Source: Acidocella sp. (GTDB lineage Bacteria > Pseudomonadota > Alphaproteobacteria > Acetobacterales > Acetobacteraceae). Taken from it: DNA of 62,570 nt. The notes below the pieces were generated by a model. That model was not told the origin of the DNA and searched no databases. It worked only from the letters and a program-made list of their open reading frames with translations. This document shows positions 29,958 through 38,305 of this stretch, piece after piece. The translations under genes were made by a program, and so were the position numbers. Every line of letters begins with the position of its first letter. The stretch's first letter is position 1. The DNA is taken from NCBI GenBank assembly GCA_029077825.1, contig JAQNCT010000010.1:1-62570 (forward strand), written 5' to 3'.

Positions 29958-30899
29958 TCACTTAAACAAAATGGCGGAAAGCTTGCGCCGGGCTGCCATG
30001 GTATCAGGGTCGTCAAACCCCCAGGCTTCAAAGAATTTCAGCAGTTGTAGTCGCGCCGCATCCTCATTCCAGTCGCGCTTGCGGCGGATAATCTCGAGCA
30101 GCGCCTCGGCTGCCGCTTCGCGCTCACCGCTGGCGTTCAACGCTGTCGCCAATTCGTAGCGGGCCTCATGGTCGGCTTGGTCAGCCGCCAGACGTGCTTC
30201 AAGACCGGCGCGGGCACCTTGCGCCTTGCGGCCCTCAGCGGCCAGTGCCAGTGCCGCCTTGGCGCCGGCAATCTCAGCATGATCCGTAAGGTTTGGTGGC
30301 ACTTCGGCCAGAATATCGGTGGCCTGCTCTTCATCGCCCATCGCCAGCAACGCTCTGATCAACCCGGCCCAAGCGTCCGGCTTTTCGCGGTCCTCATGCA
30401 CGGCGGCGGCATAAAGCTGCGCCGCCTGCTCGGCCTGCCCCTCGTCAAGCAAGGCTTTTGCCTGTGCAATCATCTCCGCCGCTGGGGCGGCTGATCCAGC
30501 CAATTTCAACAAAGCGTCAAAAAACCGCTTCACCTCGCTCTCGGGCAGCGCGCCCTGGAAAGTATCAGCAATCTGCCCCTGCCAGAACGCCACAACCGTC
30601 GGCACTGATTGCAGCGGCAAGCCCATCTGCATCAACTGCTGCACCAGGGCCTGATTTTTATCGACATCGATCTTCACCAACCGGACCCGGCCACCGGCCG
30701 CACGAGTAACCTTCTCAAGCGCCGGCGTCAGGGCTTTACAAGGCCCGCACCAGGTCGCCCAAAAATCCACCACCACCGGCATCTGCCGTGAGGCCTCGAT
30801 CACATCGGCCATAAAGGTCGTCTGATTGCCGTCGATAATCATAGGTCCCACAGGAGCCGCGCCCGAGGTATCAGAAGTCTGGTCTAATAAACTGCTCAT
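29958..30899 (-). CDS. YbbN-like co-chaperone: thioredoxin domain with TPR repeats
   Basis: 313-residue protein. Residues about 20-130 are a thioredoxin fold with WCGPC (Cys51, Cys54) and the cis-proline in SVPTVVAF. Residues about 145-300 are TPR-like helices (AKALLDEGQAEQAAQLY, YELATALNASGEREAAAEAL). E. coli YbbN/CnoX, with this layout, protects substrates and hands them to GroEL. It keeps both cysteines, so it may be redox active. First gene of the YbbN-LON-Trm112-DUF971 operon. Confidence 0.9.
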   Translation of the reverse strand: MSSLLDQTSDTSGAAPVGPMIIDGNQTTFMADVIEASRQMPVVVDFWATWCGPCKALTPALEKVTRAAGGRVRLVKIDVDKNQALVQQLMQMGLPLQSVPTVVAFWQGQIADTFQGALPESEVKRFFDALLKLAGSAAPAAEMIAQAKALLDEGQAEQAAQLYAAAVHEDREKPDAWAGLIRALLAMGDEEQATDILAEVPPNLTDHAEIAGAKAALALAAEGRKAQGARAGLEARLAADQADHEARYELATALNASGEREAAAEALLEIIRRKRDWNEDAARLQLLKFFEAWGFDDPDTMAARRKLSAILFK

Positions 30900-31028
30900 T
30901 TATCAATAATCCGAGTGATGCTGTCCTTATATGGTATCAACTGCGCAAGTCACAGCCCCATTGCAAGAATGCCATTGTCACCCGCTTGCAATCCGCGCGC
31001 GAGATGCTTAAACACCGCCTCACGGAGT

Positions 31029-31103
31029 GCGGGCGTAGCTCAGGGGTAGAGCACAACCTTGCCAAGGTTGGGGTCGTGGGTTCGAATCCCATCGCCCGCT
31101 CCA
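31029..31103 (+). tRNA. tRNA-Gly (anticodon GCC)
   Basis: 75 nt with encoded CCA. The acceptor stem GCGGGCG pairs with CGCCCGC (31093-31099). The D-arm has GTAGCTCAGGGGTAGAGC. The anticodon stem CAACC/GGTTG flanks loop TTGCCAA with anticodon GCC at 31061-31063. The T-arm is GTGGGTTCGAATCCCAT. It reads glycine codons GGC/GGU. A weak promoter may lie upstream (TTGCAA at 30986, TAAACA at 31009, 17-nt spacing), and a terminator follows directly. Confidence 0.97.
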
Positions 31104-31110
31104 AAAAACA

Positions 31111-31131
31111 CCAGAATTTTCTGGGTTTTTA
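31111..31131. terminator. Terminator after tRNA-Gly, usable on both strands
   Basis: Stem CCAGAA/TTCTGG (31111-31116 with 31119-31124) with a 2-nt loop is followed by a T-run at 31126-31130. An A-run precedes it, so on the minus strand it also works after the alpha/beta hydrolase that closes the pca operon. Confidence 0.75.
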
Positions 31132-31154
31132 TTGCCCATTTCACCACCCCCGCT

Positions 31155-32060
31155 TCACCGCACCATCAAATCCAAAATCGCCTTTACCACCTCATGGGGC
31201 GCTTCCTGCGGTATATTATGCCCCACCCCGGCCAGCACCCGGCGTTCGTGATGGTTGGTGAACATATCATCATCAGCCGCCGCGTTTTGCAGCGGCATCA
31301 CCCCGTCGTCGGCACCGTATAAGGCAATGGTAGGTACGCTTATTTGGGGGCGTGCTGCCAAGGCTTTTTCAATAGCTTCCAAAGTGGGGTCACCCGGGGC
31401 GTAGCCAAACCGGTGCTGATAGGAATGCACCACCACCTCAACAAAATCCGGGTTGTCAAACGAATCGGCAGTGCGCTGAAATGTTGCCTCATCAAACGCC
31501 CAGCTTGGCGACCATAGCCGCCATAAAAACCGGCTCAGCGCCGCCCGGTTCGCAGCCAGACCGGCCCGCCCGCGTTGGGTGTGAAAATAATATTGGTACC
31601 ATAATAGATGCTCGGTTTCCGGTGCCAGCGGTTTAACCGCGGCGGCAATATCCTGAATGGCATAGCCCAGCGCAGTCACCAGGGCGCGTACCCTTTCCGG
31701 CCAAAGTGCGGCCACTACGCAGGCGCCACGTCCGCCCCAGTCAAACCCCATCAGGGTGGCGTCGGGAATCGCCAGCGCGTCCATCAGCGCCACAACATCA
31801 TACCCCATGGCAGCCTGCTGGCCCGAGCGCATTGCATGCTCATCTATAAACCGGGTTTGGCCATAGCCACGCAGATACGGCACAATCACTCGGTAACCAG
31901 CGCTTACCAGCAAGGGAGCCACTTCATCATAACAGCGCGGATCATACGGGAACCCGTGTAGCAAAATCACAACCGTGCTGCTGGGCGCACCGTAATCTTC
32001 ATAGGCAACATCCAGCATTCCGGCGCGAATGCGGCAAATAGGGTGAGACATTTTAATCAT
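31155..32060 (-). CDS. Alpha/beta hydrolase with Asp nucleophile (epoxide hydrolase/dehalogenase-like)
   Basis: 301-residue alpha/beta hydrolase. The oxyanion motif HGFP is at 35-38, the nucleophile elbow GFDWGG puts Asp107 at the serine position, and Asp251/252 (YGADDGVMP) and His281 (GVGHNIP) complete the triad. An Asp nucleophile is typical of epoxide hydrolases and haloalkane dehalogenases, not esterases. Its start overlaps the pcaJ stop by 4 nt (ATGA), so it is the last gene of the beta-ketoadipate operon, which does not normally contain such an enzyme. It may process an aromatic precursor or a by-product; substrate unknown. No signal peptide. Confidence 0.85.
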   Translation of the reverse strand: MIKMSHPICRIRAGMLDVAYEDYGAPSSTVVILLHGFPYDPRCYDEVAPLLVSAGYRVIVPYLRGYGQTRFIDEHAMRSGQQAAMGYDVVALMDALAIPDATLMGFDWGGRGACVVAALWPERVRALVTALGYAIQDIAAAVKPLAPETEHLLWYQYYFHTQRGRAGLAANRAALSRFLWRLWSPSWAFDEATFQRTADSFDNPDFVEVVVHSYQHRFGYAPGDPTLEAIEKALAARPQISVPTIALYGADDGVMPLQNAAADDDMFTNHHERRVLAGVGHNIPQEAPHEVVKAILDLMVR

Positions 32061-32713
32061 CGCCGATGCAACACGGCGCTGGTGCGCGTTTGTACATCAT
32101 CAAATGTCACACCAGGTGCGGAGTCACGCAGCACAAAGCCGTGCGGTGTCACATCAATCACCGCAATATTCGTATAAATCCGCGTGACCGAGCCCAGTGC
32201 GGTCAGCGGATAGCTGCATTTTTCTACCAATTTTGATGATCCAGATTTGGTGGTGTGGTCCATCAGCACCCAAACCTGCTTGGCGCCGGCGCCTAAATCC
32301 ATCGCCCCACCCACCGCCGGCCCGGCGTCATTCGCACCGGTGGACCAATTGGCGAGATCACCATTTTCTGCCACCTCGTATCCACCCAGCACCGCCAGGT
32401 CGAGATGCCCGCCCCGGATCAGCCCAAAACTATCAGCGCTATCAAATGTCGAGCCACCCGCCATCATCGTGATATATTGCTTCCCGGCATTGATCAGCCA
32501 GGGTTCGATATTCTCATCGGCCGGCTTTGGCCCAACCCCGAGCAAACCGTTCTCAGAGTGAAAAATTACCTCGCGGTTAGCCACATAATTAGCCACCAGC
32601 GTCGGCGCCCCGATGCCAAGGTTAACATACCAGCCTTCCGGAATATCAGCCGCCAGGCGCGCTGCCATCTGCTCGCGGGTCAGGGTTTTCAATTTAGTTG
32701 CAGGTTCGCTCAT
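32057..32713 (-). CDS. pcaJ: 3-oxoadipate CoA-transferase subunit B
   Basis: 218-residue beta chain of the CoA transferase that activates 3-oxoadipate with succinyl-CoA. The catalytic glutamate is Glu54 in HSENGLLGVGP. YVNLGIGAPTLVANY and GGHLDLAVLGGYEV are also typical. It pairs with PcaI, encoded just upstream (11-nt gap), and overlaps the hydrolase gene by 4 nt. The length is normal for the subunit. Confidence 0.94.
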   Translation of the reverse strand: MSEPATKLKTLTREQMAARLAADIPEGWYVNLGIGAPTLVANYVANREVIFHSENGLLGVGPKPADENIEPWLINAGKQYITMMAGGSTFDSADSFGLIRGGHLDLAVLGGYEVAENGDLANWSTGANDAGPAVGGAMDLGAGAKQVWVLMDHTTKSGSSKLVEKCSYPLTALGSVTRIYTNIAVIDVTPHGFVLRDSAPGVTFDDVQTRTSAVLHRR

Positions 32714-32724
32714 TATGGATCTCC

Positions 32725-33402
32725 TCAGAGAACGGGGTCGCCGTACGGAATATGAACAACACGATTGATATAAATACCCGGCGTCATCACCTCATCTGGG
32801 CGCATCTCGCCAAGCTCAACTTTGTGCTGGGTCTGCACGATTGTTAACTTTGCAGCACCCGCCATGATAGGATTGAAATTTCGCCCGGCCAGTCTGTAGG
32901 ATAAATTTCCCCAGCGGTCAGCCTGCCAGGCTTCCAGTAGCGCCACATCAGCATGCAGTGCTTGTTCCAGCACGCACAACCGGCCATTAATCTCCCGCTG
33001 CTCTTTACTGGCCCCCAATTGGGTACCGGCAGCGGTAGGCGTGAAAAATGCCGGAATCCCGGCTGAAGCGGCGCGGATTCGTTCGGCTAACGTGCCTTGT
33101 GGCACCAATTCCAGCCCAATTTTACCTTCGCGGTAAAGATCCACAAACAGCGTACTCTGGGCGTTGCGTGGATATGAGCACACCACTTTCTCAACTGCGC
33201 CGGTTTCCAGCAATGTCACCATGCTGCCAAACGCCGCCCCGGCGTTATTGGCAATCAGCGTGATGCCACGCACACCTTTGGCGACCAGCCCGTCGAGCAG
33301 TTGGTTTGGCAAACCAACTGATCCGAAACCACCCAGCATAATGGTCAGACCATCGTGAACAAACTCAAGGGCAGCTTCTACATCAGGAACAAATTTATCA
33401 AT
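32725..33402 (-). CDS. pcaI: 3-oxoadipate CoA-transferase subunit A, non-standard start suspected
   Basis: Alpha chain of the 3-oxoadipate CoA-transferase. It contains TIMLGGFGSVGLPNQLLDGL, ISNNAG-like IANNAGAAFG, VVPQGTLAERIRA and NFNPIMAGAAK. The first ATG (33339) starts inside the conserved GGFG region, yet the frame upstream encodes IDKFVPDVEAALEFVHDGL, which aligns with the N-terminus of known PcaI proteins. No ATG, GTG or TTG occurs between that segment and the upstream stop. The candidate initiators are ATT 33402 or CTG near 33348. I mark the gene from 33402 to include the homologous region (225 residues). It overlaps the pcaB 3' end by 25 nt. Confidence 0.85.
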   Translation of the reverse strand: MDKFVPDVEAALEFVHDGLTIMLGGFGSVGLPNQLLDGLVAKGVRGITLIANNAGAAFGSMVTLLETGAVEKVVCSYPRNAQSTLFVDLYREGKIGLELVPQGTLAERIRAASAGIPAFFTPTAAGTQLGASKEQREINGRLCVLEQALHADVALLEAWQADRWGNLSYRLAGRNFNPIMAGAAKLTIVQTQHKVELGEMRPDEVMTPGIYINRVVHIPYGDPVL

Positions 33403-34562
33403 CCAGCGGACAGCTCAATTTCCAGGTTTTTGTGGTCTTGTAGTGCCCGGCTAATAAATTCGCCAATAGCGGGCGGTAGACTTTGGGCGGGACGCAGGGC
33501 CAGGTGTTTGGCCATTGCGGCAGGAAACACTTCCAGCCCCGCCAGCACTTCCGCCATCGCGGCCAAGCCACCGCTGGCGCACAACATCAGGCTGGGCCAG
33601 GTGGCGGCCTCAGCCTGCCAGGCTCCGGCGGCGCGCTCATGTTCCTGGTCGGCAGCAGCCAGCAGGGTGGCCACAAAACCCGGCATGCGGGTGGCGGCTG
33701 CGCGCGCGGCAATGCTCAGCGTCGGGTTGCGCTTATGCGCCATGGCGGAAGACCCACCCCGGCCCGGTGCTGCCGGCTCACTTACCTCGGCAAGTTCCGG
33801 CTGCATCATCAACGCGATATCCGTGCCAATTTTACCAACCACGCCAACCGCAGCGGCAATGGCGGCCGCCAACCGCGCCAAAGGTGCTCGGCGTGTGTGC
33901 CACGGCGTTACGGCAACTGGCAGGTTCAACGCCGCGCCAAATGTATCGAGAAAAACCACCGAATCAGATTGCAAGACATCCAGCGTACCCGCCGCACCAC
34001 CACATTGCGCAAGCAGCGCTTCGTGCGCGGCATGGGCAATGGCGCAGCGCGAATCATTTATCGCCACCAGCCAGTTGGCGGCTTTTAAACCGAATGTCGT
34101 GGGCATGGCGGCTTGCAGCAGCGTGCGCGCCAGCATCGGGGTTTTCGCGTGGCTGCCTGCCAGCCCAGCCGCAGCTTTTGCCATGGTCGCGAGATCAACC
34201 TGCAACAACACAATGCCGTTGCGTAATTGCAGCACCAACCCTGTATCAATAATATCCTGGCTGGTGCCGCCCACATGCACGTATTTTGCATGCGCCGGCA
34301 GTGCCTCTTTCAACCATTGGACAAGTGGAATTACCACTGTACCAGTCAATGCGCCATCATGAGCCAGCTTGGTCATGTCGATTTCATCGGCGTTGCAAGC
34401 GCTTTTAATTGTGCTGACGACGTTCAGGGGCAATAACCCCACCGCGGCACCCGCAACCGCCAGTGCCGCCTCTACATCCAGCATCGCCTGCACGCTTGCG
34501 CGGGCCGAAAATACCCGCTGCATATTCGTCGTGCTAGAAATTTGCTCAGCCAGCAGCATCAT
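33378..34562 (-). CDS. pcaB: 3-carboxy-cis,cis-muconate cycloisomerase
   Basis: 394-residue fumarase/aspartase-superfamily enzyme converting beta-carboxymuconate to gamma-carboxymuconolactone. The family signature is GSSAMAHKRNPT at 270-281. Other conserved parts are VHVGGTSQDIIDTGL and RTLLQAAMPTTFG. It is shorter than the 450-residue Pseudomonas form, as in other alphaproteobacteria. The start overlaps the pcaF stop by 4 nt; the last 25 nt overlap the coding homology of pcaI. Confidence 0.92.
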   Translation of the reverse strand: MMLLAEQISSTTNMQRVFSARASVQAMLDVEAALAVAGAAVGLLPLNVVSTIKSACNADEIDMTKLAHDGALTGTVVIPLVQWLKEALPAHAKYVHVGGTSQDIIDTGLVLQLRNGIVLLQVDLATMAKAAAGLAGSHAKTPMLARTLLQAAMPTTFGLKAANWLVAINDSRCAIAHAAHEALLAQCGGAAGTLDVLQSDSVVFLDTFGAALNLPVAVTPWHTRRAPLARLAAAIAAAVGVVGKIGTDIALMMQPELAEVSEPAAPGRGGSSAMAHKRNPTLSIAARAAATRMPGFVATLLAAADQEHERAAGAWQAEAATWPSLMLCASGGLAAMAEVLAGLEVFPAAMAKHLALRPAQSLPPAIGEFISRALQDHKNLEIELSAGLINLFLM

Positions 34563-35761
34563 ACTTTCTCAATCATCACAGCGATGCCTTGGCCCACACC
34601 AATGCACATCGTGGCAATCGCCCGTTTGCCGCCATTGGTCTCCAAGCCGTTTAACGCTGTCATGGCAATGCGCGTGCCCGAAGCCCCCAGCGGATGGCCA
34701 ATGGCAATCGCACCGCCATGCGGGTTCACGCGGGCATCATTATCAGCCAAGCCAAGCTGGCGGGTGACGGCCAACGCTTGCGATGCAAAAGCCTCATTGA
34801 GTTCAAACACATCAATGTCAGCCAGCGAAAACCCTGTTTTCGCCAGTAATTTCTGGGTCGCAGGCAGGGGGCCCATGCCCATGATGCGCGGGGGCACACC
34901 GGCGGTTGCCATTGCCACCACACGAGCACGCGGCGCTAACCCATGCTTGCGGGCGGCTTCCTCGCTTGCCACAATGATTGCCCCGGCGCCGTCATTCACG
35001 CCTGACGCATTACCTGCCGTCACGCTGCCCGGATTACGAAATGGCGTTTTCAGCTTGGCCAGAGCTTCAATCGTTGTATCCGGCCTGGGGTGCTCATCGG
35101 TATCCACCACCACATCGCCCTTGCGCCCTGCAATGGTCATGGCGGCAATCTCACGGGTGAAATAACCCGAAGCCTGTGCCGCCGCGCATTTTTGCTGGCT
35201 GCGATAGGCAAATAAATCCTGGTCCTCACGGCTGATTTGAAAATCCGCCGCGACATTTTCACCTGTCTCGGGCATCGAATCCACACCGTATTGTGCCTTC
35301 ATCAATTTATTCACAAACCGCCAACCAATCGTGGTGTCATGAACTTCATTGGCGCGGCCAAAGGCTTCGGTGGCTTTCGGCATCACGAACGGCGCCCGGG
35401 TCATGCTCTCAACCCCACCGGCAATCATCAAACTCGTATCATCGGCCCGAATGGCCCGCGCTGCTGAGCCCAAAGCATCAAGCCCTGAGCCGCACAAACG
35501 GTTGATCGTTGAACCCGGCACCGAAACCGGCAACCCTGCCAGCAGCAGCGCCATGCGGGCGATATTGCGGTTATCCTCACCAGCCTGATTGGCGCAGCCA
35601 TAAATTACATCCTCAACCGCTTCCCAATCCATCTGCGGGTGACGCGCCATGAGCACGCGCAATGGGTGCGCTGCCAAATCGTCAGCCCTCACGTCCCTCA
35701 ACGCACCGCCGTAGCGGCCAATCGGGGTACGCACAAAATCGCAAATAAAAGCCTCAGCCAT
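34559..35761 (-). CDS. pcaF: 3-oxoadipyl-CoA thiolase
   Basis: 400-residue thiolase cleaving 3-oxoadipyl-CoA to succinyl-CoA and acetyl-CoA, the last pathway step. Active-site Cys90 (NRLCGSGLDA), His356 (GHPLGASG) and Cys386 (MCIGVGQG) are all present, with GGVESMTRAPFV as in PcaF. ATG 35761 follows a GGGGAG box. The gap to pcaG holds an inverted repeat. It overlaps pcaB by 4 nt. Confidence 0.93.
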   Translation of the reverse strand: MAEAFICDFVRTPIGRYGGALRDVRADDLAAHPLRVLMARHPQMDWEAVEDVIYGCANQAGEDNRNIARMALLLAGLPVSVPGSTINRLCGSGLDALGSAARAIRADDTSLMIAGGVESMTRAPFVMPKATEAFGRANEVHDTTIGWRFVNKLMKAQYGVDSMPETGENVAADFQISREDQDLFAYRSQQKCAAAQASGYFTREIAAMTIAGRKGDVVVDTDEHPRPDTTIEALAKLKTPFRNPGSVTAGNASGVNDGAGAIIVASEEAARKHGLAPRARVVAMATAGVPPRIMGMGPLPATQKLLAKTGFSLADIDVFELNEAFASQALAVTRQLGLADNDARVNPHGGAIAIGHPLGASGTRIAMTALNGLETNGGKRAIATMCIGVGQGIAVMIEKV

Positions 35762-35795
35762 TGTTTTTTTCGCTCCCCAAGTCGCAATCAGATCA

Positions 35796-35817
35796 CGCTC
35801 GCACGAGCGAGTTTTTT
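35796..35817. promoter_or_regulatory. Inverted repeat between pcaG and pcaF
   Basis: A perfect 6-bp stem CGCTCG/CGAGCG with a 2-nt loop (35796-35809) is followed on the plus strand by a run of six T (35812-35817). All flanking genes are on the minus strand, where the hairpin has an A-run before it and no T-run after it. It could be a processing or attenuation hairpin for pca mRNA, an operator, or a terminator for antisense transcription. Confidence 0.4.
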
Positions 35818-35823
35818 GCCATT

Positions 35824-36342
35824 CTAAATTTCAAAGAACACCGTTTCGGCATCACCCTGCAAATGAATATCCAGATGCCAGACCCCGGTTTTGGTCTGGC
35901 GGGCGATCAGTGTATTTCGCAGCGCCTTATCCCCGATCAAGGATAAAACCGGGTCATTCTCATTGGTAGGTTCATTTTCAAAATACAGGCGGGTTGCCAG
36001 ATGAAACATTAAACCACGCGCCAAAATTGTCACCGCCAGATGCGGTGCTTGCAAAATATTGCCAGGCCCGCGCACCGGTTCCGGCATGATGGTTTTGAAT
36101 GAGAAATACCCGCTATCATCGGTCGCCGCACGTCCAAAGCCAGGAAATTCATCTGACGCCACCGGCGAGGTCTGCCAGATCTCCACGCAGGCATCAGTCA
36201 TTTTGGCATTGGCACCATCGGTGATCGTGCCTGTAACGGTAATCACCTCACCGGTCGCGCCAAAGCGCGTCAGGTCCGACCATGATTTATCCTCGATCAA
36301 ATGCCAGTAAGGCCCAATGGTCTGGCTAGTGGTGGTCTGCAT
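35824..36342 (-). CDS. pcaG: Protocatechuate 3,4-dioxygenase alpha subunit
   Basis: 172-residue alpha chain of the intradiol ring-cleaving dioxygenase that opens protocatechuate. It shows SQTIGPYWHL at the start, DACVEIWQT, FGRAATDDSGYFSFKT and LATRLYFENE. It lacks the iron ligands, which reside in PcaH, as expected. ATG 36342 was chosen: GGAGG ends 6 nt upstream and the protein begins as usual for PcaG. It overlaps the pcaH 3' end by 17 nt. Confidence 0.93.
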   Translation of the reverse strand: MQTTTSQTIGPYWHLIEDKSWSDLTRFGATGEVITVTGTITDGANAKMTDACVEIWQTSPVASDEFPGFGRAATDDSGYFSFKTIMPEPVRGPGNILQAPHLAVTILARGLMFHLATRLYFENEPTNENDPVLSLIGDKALRNTLIARQTKTGVWHLDIHLQGDAETVFFEI

Positions 36343-37048
36343 GATGATCCTCCATCGGCGTCGCATTGCGGCCGCGCAGATACATATCGAAGCGATAGCC
36401 GAGCGCGTAATCTTGTTTGCCCACATCTAAATCGAATTTTGCAATCAGCCGGTTGCGCGCGGTTGCATCGGCGGTGGCCAGAAATATCGGGTCCAACGCC
36501 AGCAGCGGGTCACCAGGAAAATACATCTGGGTAATCAGCCGTGTGGCATAGCCGGCGCCAAATAACGAGAAATGAATATGGTTCGGCCGCCAGGCATTGG
36601 CATGGTTGCCCCAGGGATACGACCCTGGCTTGATGGTAATAAATCGGTAAGCGCCATTCTGGTCTGTAAAAACCCTGCCACTGCCTTTAAAGTCTGGGTC
36701 GAGTGGCGCATCATGCGTATCGCGCGGGTGATTATAACGCCCCGCCGCATTGGCCTGCCAGATTTCCACCATGGTATTGGCCACTGGGCGGCCATCTTCA
36801 TCACGGACAAACCCTGCCACGATAATCCGCTCACCCACCGCCTCATGCGTTCCACTCACCGCAATATTATCGGTCGGCGGAAACTGCGCCGGTGAAAATT
36901 GCGGCCCGAAAAGTTCCGTGATGGTTTGAGGAATTTTCAACAATGGCCGGGTTGGATGCCGCAGCCCGGTACTGCGATACCCTGGCGCGTTATTATCCGG
37001 CTGCGTGCCCGGCGCGTAAGGCCGAAACGGTGCGAGCCTTTCACTCAT
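36326..37048 (-). CDS. pcaH: Protocatechuate 3,4-dioxygenase beta subunit
   Basis: 240-residue iron-binding chain. The Fe(III) ligands are Tyr105 (GRYNHP), Tyr144 (GSYPWGN), His157 and His159 (RPNHIHFS), with the same spacing as Pseudomonas PcaH. The N-terminal YRSTGLRHPTRPL stretch is also typical. It overlaps pcaDC by 4 nt upstream and pcaG by 17 nt downstream, consistent with coupled synthesis of the alpha-beta dioxygenase. Confidence 0.95.
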   Translation of the reverse strand: MSERLAPFRPYAPGTQPDNNAPGYRSTGLRHPTRPLLKIPQTITELFGPQFSPAQFPPTDNIAVSGTHEAVGERIIVAGFVRDEDGRPVANTMVEIWQANAAGRYNHPRDTHDAPLDPDFKGSGRVFTDQNGAYRFITIKPGSYPWGNHANAWRPNHIHFSLFGAGYATRLITQMYFPGDPLLALDPIFLATADATARNRLIAKFDLDVGKQDYALGYRFDMYLRGRNATPMEDHHADHH

Positions 37049-38199
37049 GGATAAATCTCCTTGAAAATTTCCTTGGCGGTACGAAACGCCGAATTGGCCG
37101 CTGGCACTCCGCCATAAACCGCCACCTGCATCAGCACCTCAGCAATATCGGCCGGGGTTGCACCGGTATTCTTGCTGGCCCGCAGATGCAGTTTCAATTC
37201 CTCCTCATGTCCGAGCGAGGCCATCATTGCGATCGTCAGCAACGAACGCGTACGCCGATCCAACCCCGGCCGTGTCCAAATCCCGCCCCAAGCCGTGCGG
37301 GTAATGAACGCCTGAAAATCCCGATCGAGGTCGGTGATATTGGCTGTCGCTCGCGCCACGTGAGCTTCCCCCAACACCTGTTTGCGCACATTCATCCCGG
37401 AGGCAAAATAATCGGTAATGGCTGGCTTCAGGAAGTTGACGATAGCCCCGGTTATTTCAGAAGGCTTCTCAACCGTTGGAATATGCGCCGCATCCGGAAT
37501 GACCACCAGAGATGACCCGGCAATGGCATTATGCAACGCCTGCGCCAAGGCAACCGGCGTTGGTTTATCCTCAGCCCCCACAATCACCAGGGTCGGCGCC
37601 TGCAACGCGGCGGTGCTGGCGGATAAGTCGGCCGCCGCAATCGCCTCGCATGAGGCCGCATAGCTCTCAGCCGGGGTTCGCAGCAGCATTGCCCGCAAGC
37701 CCGCCGTTTCAGGTGCCGCCAAAAAACCCGGGGTCACCCAATTGGCAATCACCGCATCCTCAATCGAGGCCATCCCCTCGGCCCGCACCTTCGCAGCCCG
37801 TAAAATCCAGTTTTCAGCGGGCAATATCGCCATCGCGGTGTCGCATAAAATCAGCGACGTCACCCGCGCTCCATATTTCGCCGCAAACGCCTGTGAGATC
37901 ATGCCGCCAATGGAAACCCCACCAATATGCGCTTGGCTCACCTGCAGCGCATCCAGCAAACCGGCCAGATCATCGGCGAACAATTCCATGCTATACGGCC
38001 CCGGCGTCCCCGCGGTCAGCCCGTGGCCACGCAAATCCGGCCGGATCACCAGAAACGAGCGCGCCAGCTCAGCCACTTGTGCGTCCCATATATGGGCGTT
38101 GGTTCCCAGCGAATGCAGCAGCACTACAGGGGCGGACCCTGCCGAACCATCAATCAACACATGGATATTTATATCGTTAACGCGCAAAAACACCGGCAT
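37045..38199 (-). CDS. pcaL: Fused 3-oxoadipate enol-lactonase and 4-carboxymuconolactone decarboxylase (PcaDC/PcaL)
   Basis: 384-residue two-domain enzyme. Residues 1-260 are an alpha/beta hydrolase (PcaD) with HSLG oxyanion loop, nucleophile Ser96 in GGVSIGGM, acid in GAEDKPTP and His in PDAAHIPTVEKP. Residues about 265-384 are the small helical decarboxylase (PcaC), with GLDRRTRSLLTIAMMASLG and LHLRAS. Such fusions are known as PcaL in some bacteria. ATG 38199 is preferred, with GGAGG just upstream; a TTG at 38220 is in frame. First gene of the pca operon. Confidence 0.93.
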   Translation of the reverse strand: MPVFLRVNDINIHVLIDGSAGSAPVVLLHSLGTNAHIWDAQVAELARSFLVIRPDLRGHGLTAGTPGPYSMELFADDLAGLLDALQVSQAHIGGVSIGGMISQAFAAKYGARVTSLILCDTAMAILPAENWILRAAKVRAEGMASIEDAVIANWVTPGFLAAPETAGLRAMLLRTPAESYAASCEAIAAADLSASTAALQAPTLVIVGAEDKPTPVALAQALHNAIAGSSLVVIPDAAHIPTVEKPSEITGAIVNFLKPAITDYFASGMNVRKQVLGEAHVARATANITDLDRDFQAFITRTAWGGIWTRPGLDRRTRSLLTIAMMASLGHEEELKLHLRASKNTGATPADIAEVLMQVAVYGGVPAANSAFRTAKEIFKEIYP

Positions 38200-38277
38200 T
38201 CCCCTCCAACGCCGCGGCAATGCTTAAACCTCTCCGCGATCCCTGGTCTCGTTGTTAAATTTAGCTGTTTGGTACAA

Positions 38278-38283
38278 ATTATA
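38278..38283 (-). promoter_or_regulatory. Candidate -10 box of the pca operon
   Basis: A perfect TATAAT on the minus strand, about 80 nt upstream of pcaDC, lies in a sharply AT-rich stretch between the phoR terminator and the operon. No good -35 box is seen at 16-18 nt, which would suit an activator-dependent promoter (PcaQ- or PcaR-like), but no operator could be identified. Confidence 0.35.
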
Positions 38284-38305
38284 GTAATAATAAATAATCA
38301 ACAGA

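Noticed and set aside
31029-31154. tRNA-Gly as an integration site for a mobile element
   Set aside because: No integrase, no repeated tRNA 3' end and no foreign cargo follows; the pca operon ends right after it.
33355-34362. Long plus-strand open frame opposite pcaB and pcaI
   Set aside because: Low-complexity Ala/Arg/Ser translation mirrors the GC-rich codons of pcaB; no family features.
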